Part shown: positions 5,620 to 6,000 of the stretch, piece by piece | Numbering within the stretch: the stretch's first letter is position 1 | Layout: each line of letters starts with the position of its first letter | Source: Syntrophaceae bacterium | GTDB lineage: Bacteria; Desulfobacterota; Syntrophia; Syntrophales; UBA2185 | Length of the DNA stretch: 6,000 nt | Direction of reading: 5' to 3' | NCBI GenBank assembly: GCA_003508565.1 | Contig: DNUI01000093.1 | Coordinates: 1-6,000 of the forward strand | Made by a program: the position numbers and the translations under genes | The notes under the pieces: model-generated | Told to the model about the DNA's origin: nothing | The model's database searches: none | Seen by the model: the letters and a program-made list of their open reading frames with translations, nothing else

Positions 5620-6000
5620 ATGGATTTGAAACTGAAGTTGGACGCGCGAAAATGGCCAATTTACGGCTGGATCGGCGTCGCATTAGCAATAATTTTTTGG
5701 ATTATAAACTGGTCCCTTTCCGGATTTCGCACACACTGGGGCTTCTTTCCCATGTGGGTAGGGTACTGCCTTACTATTGACGCCCTGGTGTTCACACGCA
5801 AGGGCCATTCACTGCTTACCCGCAATCCACGCGCGTTTGTGTCACTCTTTTGCATCTCAGCACCAGCGTGGTGGCTTTTTGAAGTTATCAACTGGCGCAC
5901 GCAAAACTGGTACTACGTAGGGGAACAGAGCCTTTCCTGTGTTGAATACTTTCTTTTGTCAACGCTTAGTTTTTCGACGGTTATGCCTGCGGTATTCGGT
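5620..6000 (+). CDS. Tryptophan-rich multi-pass membrane protein, N-terminal part (cut by right edge)
   Basis: An open frame of 127 codons with no stop before the edge. I do not recognise the family. Four hydrophobic segments are visible, about 13-33, 39-57, 71-91 and 106-127, so it is an inner-membrane protein of at least four spans. Ten tryptophans fall within 127 residues (W12, W17, W27, W31, W40, W46, W84, W85, W92, W97). Polar or charged residues in or near the spans that could matter include D54 in LTIDALV, E88 and N91 in WWLFEVIN, and E109 in CVEYFLL. A basic loop (about 60-71, TRKGHSLLTRNPR) between spans two and three, and a basic N-terminus, suggest an inside N-terminus. The ATG has AGGA (5607-5610) at 9 nt and a TTGACA promoter 60 bp upstream. 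It is transcribed away from the operon, so its job cannot be inferred from the genes here. Confidence 0.8.
   Translation, partial: MDLKLKLDARKWPIYGWIGVALAIIFWIINWSLSGFRTHWGFFPMWVGYCLTIDALVFTRKGHSLLTRNPRAFVSLFCISAPAWWLFEVINWRTQNWYYVGEQSLSCVEYFLLSTLSFSTVMPAVFG

Noticed and set aside
5493..5780. 95-residue plus-strand frame overlapping the membrane-protein gene
   Set aside because: It starts in an AT-rich stretch without an SD, gives a low-complexity product, and is out of frame with the better-supported membrane protein from 5620.

Overview
The window looks like part of a Gram-negative bacterial chromosome. The only lineage hints are a moderate base composition (by eye in the high 40s %GC), a lipoprotein carrying both SPOR and NlpC/P60 domains, an ATG/SD-type gene style, and a class II CCA-type nucleotidyltransferase fused to an HD domain. 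Together these would fit a deltaproteobacterium (Desulfobacterota, Syntrophus-like). That placement is inference from impression and no marker in the window proves it.

Almost everything up to position 5285 is on the minus strand and reads right to left as one compact probable operon. The order is a 51-residue acidic small protein (5130-5285), a TatD-family metal-dependent hydrolase (4321-5085), thiamine pyrophosphokinase (3626-4288), hydroxymethylpyrimidine (phosphate) kinase ThiD (2817-3617), a tRNA CCA-end nucleotidyltransferase with HD domain (1427-2824), and a SPOR plus NlpC/P60 lipoprotein (594-1409). Gaps are 44, 32, 8, -8 and 17 nt. After a 108-nt spacer with a strong GC hairpin comes the N-terminal part of dTDP-glucose 4,6-dehydratase (rmlB, cut by the left edge), which probably opens a deoxysugar/cell-surface polysaccharide locus.

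Positions 5286-5619 are a divergent intergenic region. It holds a candidate promoter for the minus-strand operon, a degenerate MITE-like inverted repeat of about 118 bp (5337-5454), an AT-rich stretch, and a TTGACA-type promoter pointing right. From 5620 to the right edge runs the start of a tryptophan-rich multi-pass membrane protein that I do not recognise.

Functionally, the minus-strand operon is a housekeeping mix: thiamine diphosphate salvage (thiN, thiD), tRNA 3'-end maturation (cca), nucleic-acid or other hydrolysis (TatD) and peptidoglycan cleavage. No tRNA, rRNA, CRISPR array, transposase or phage gene is visible. The least explained items are the 51-residue protein, the palindromic repeat and the membrane protein; the rest is conventional.
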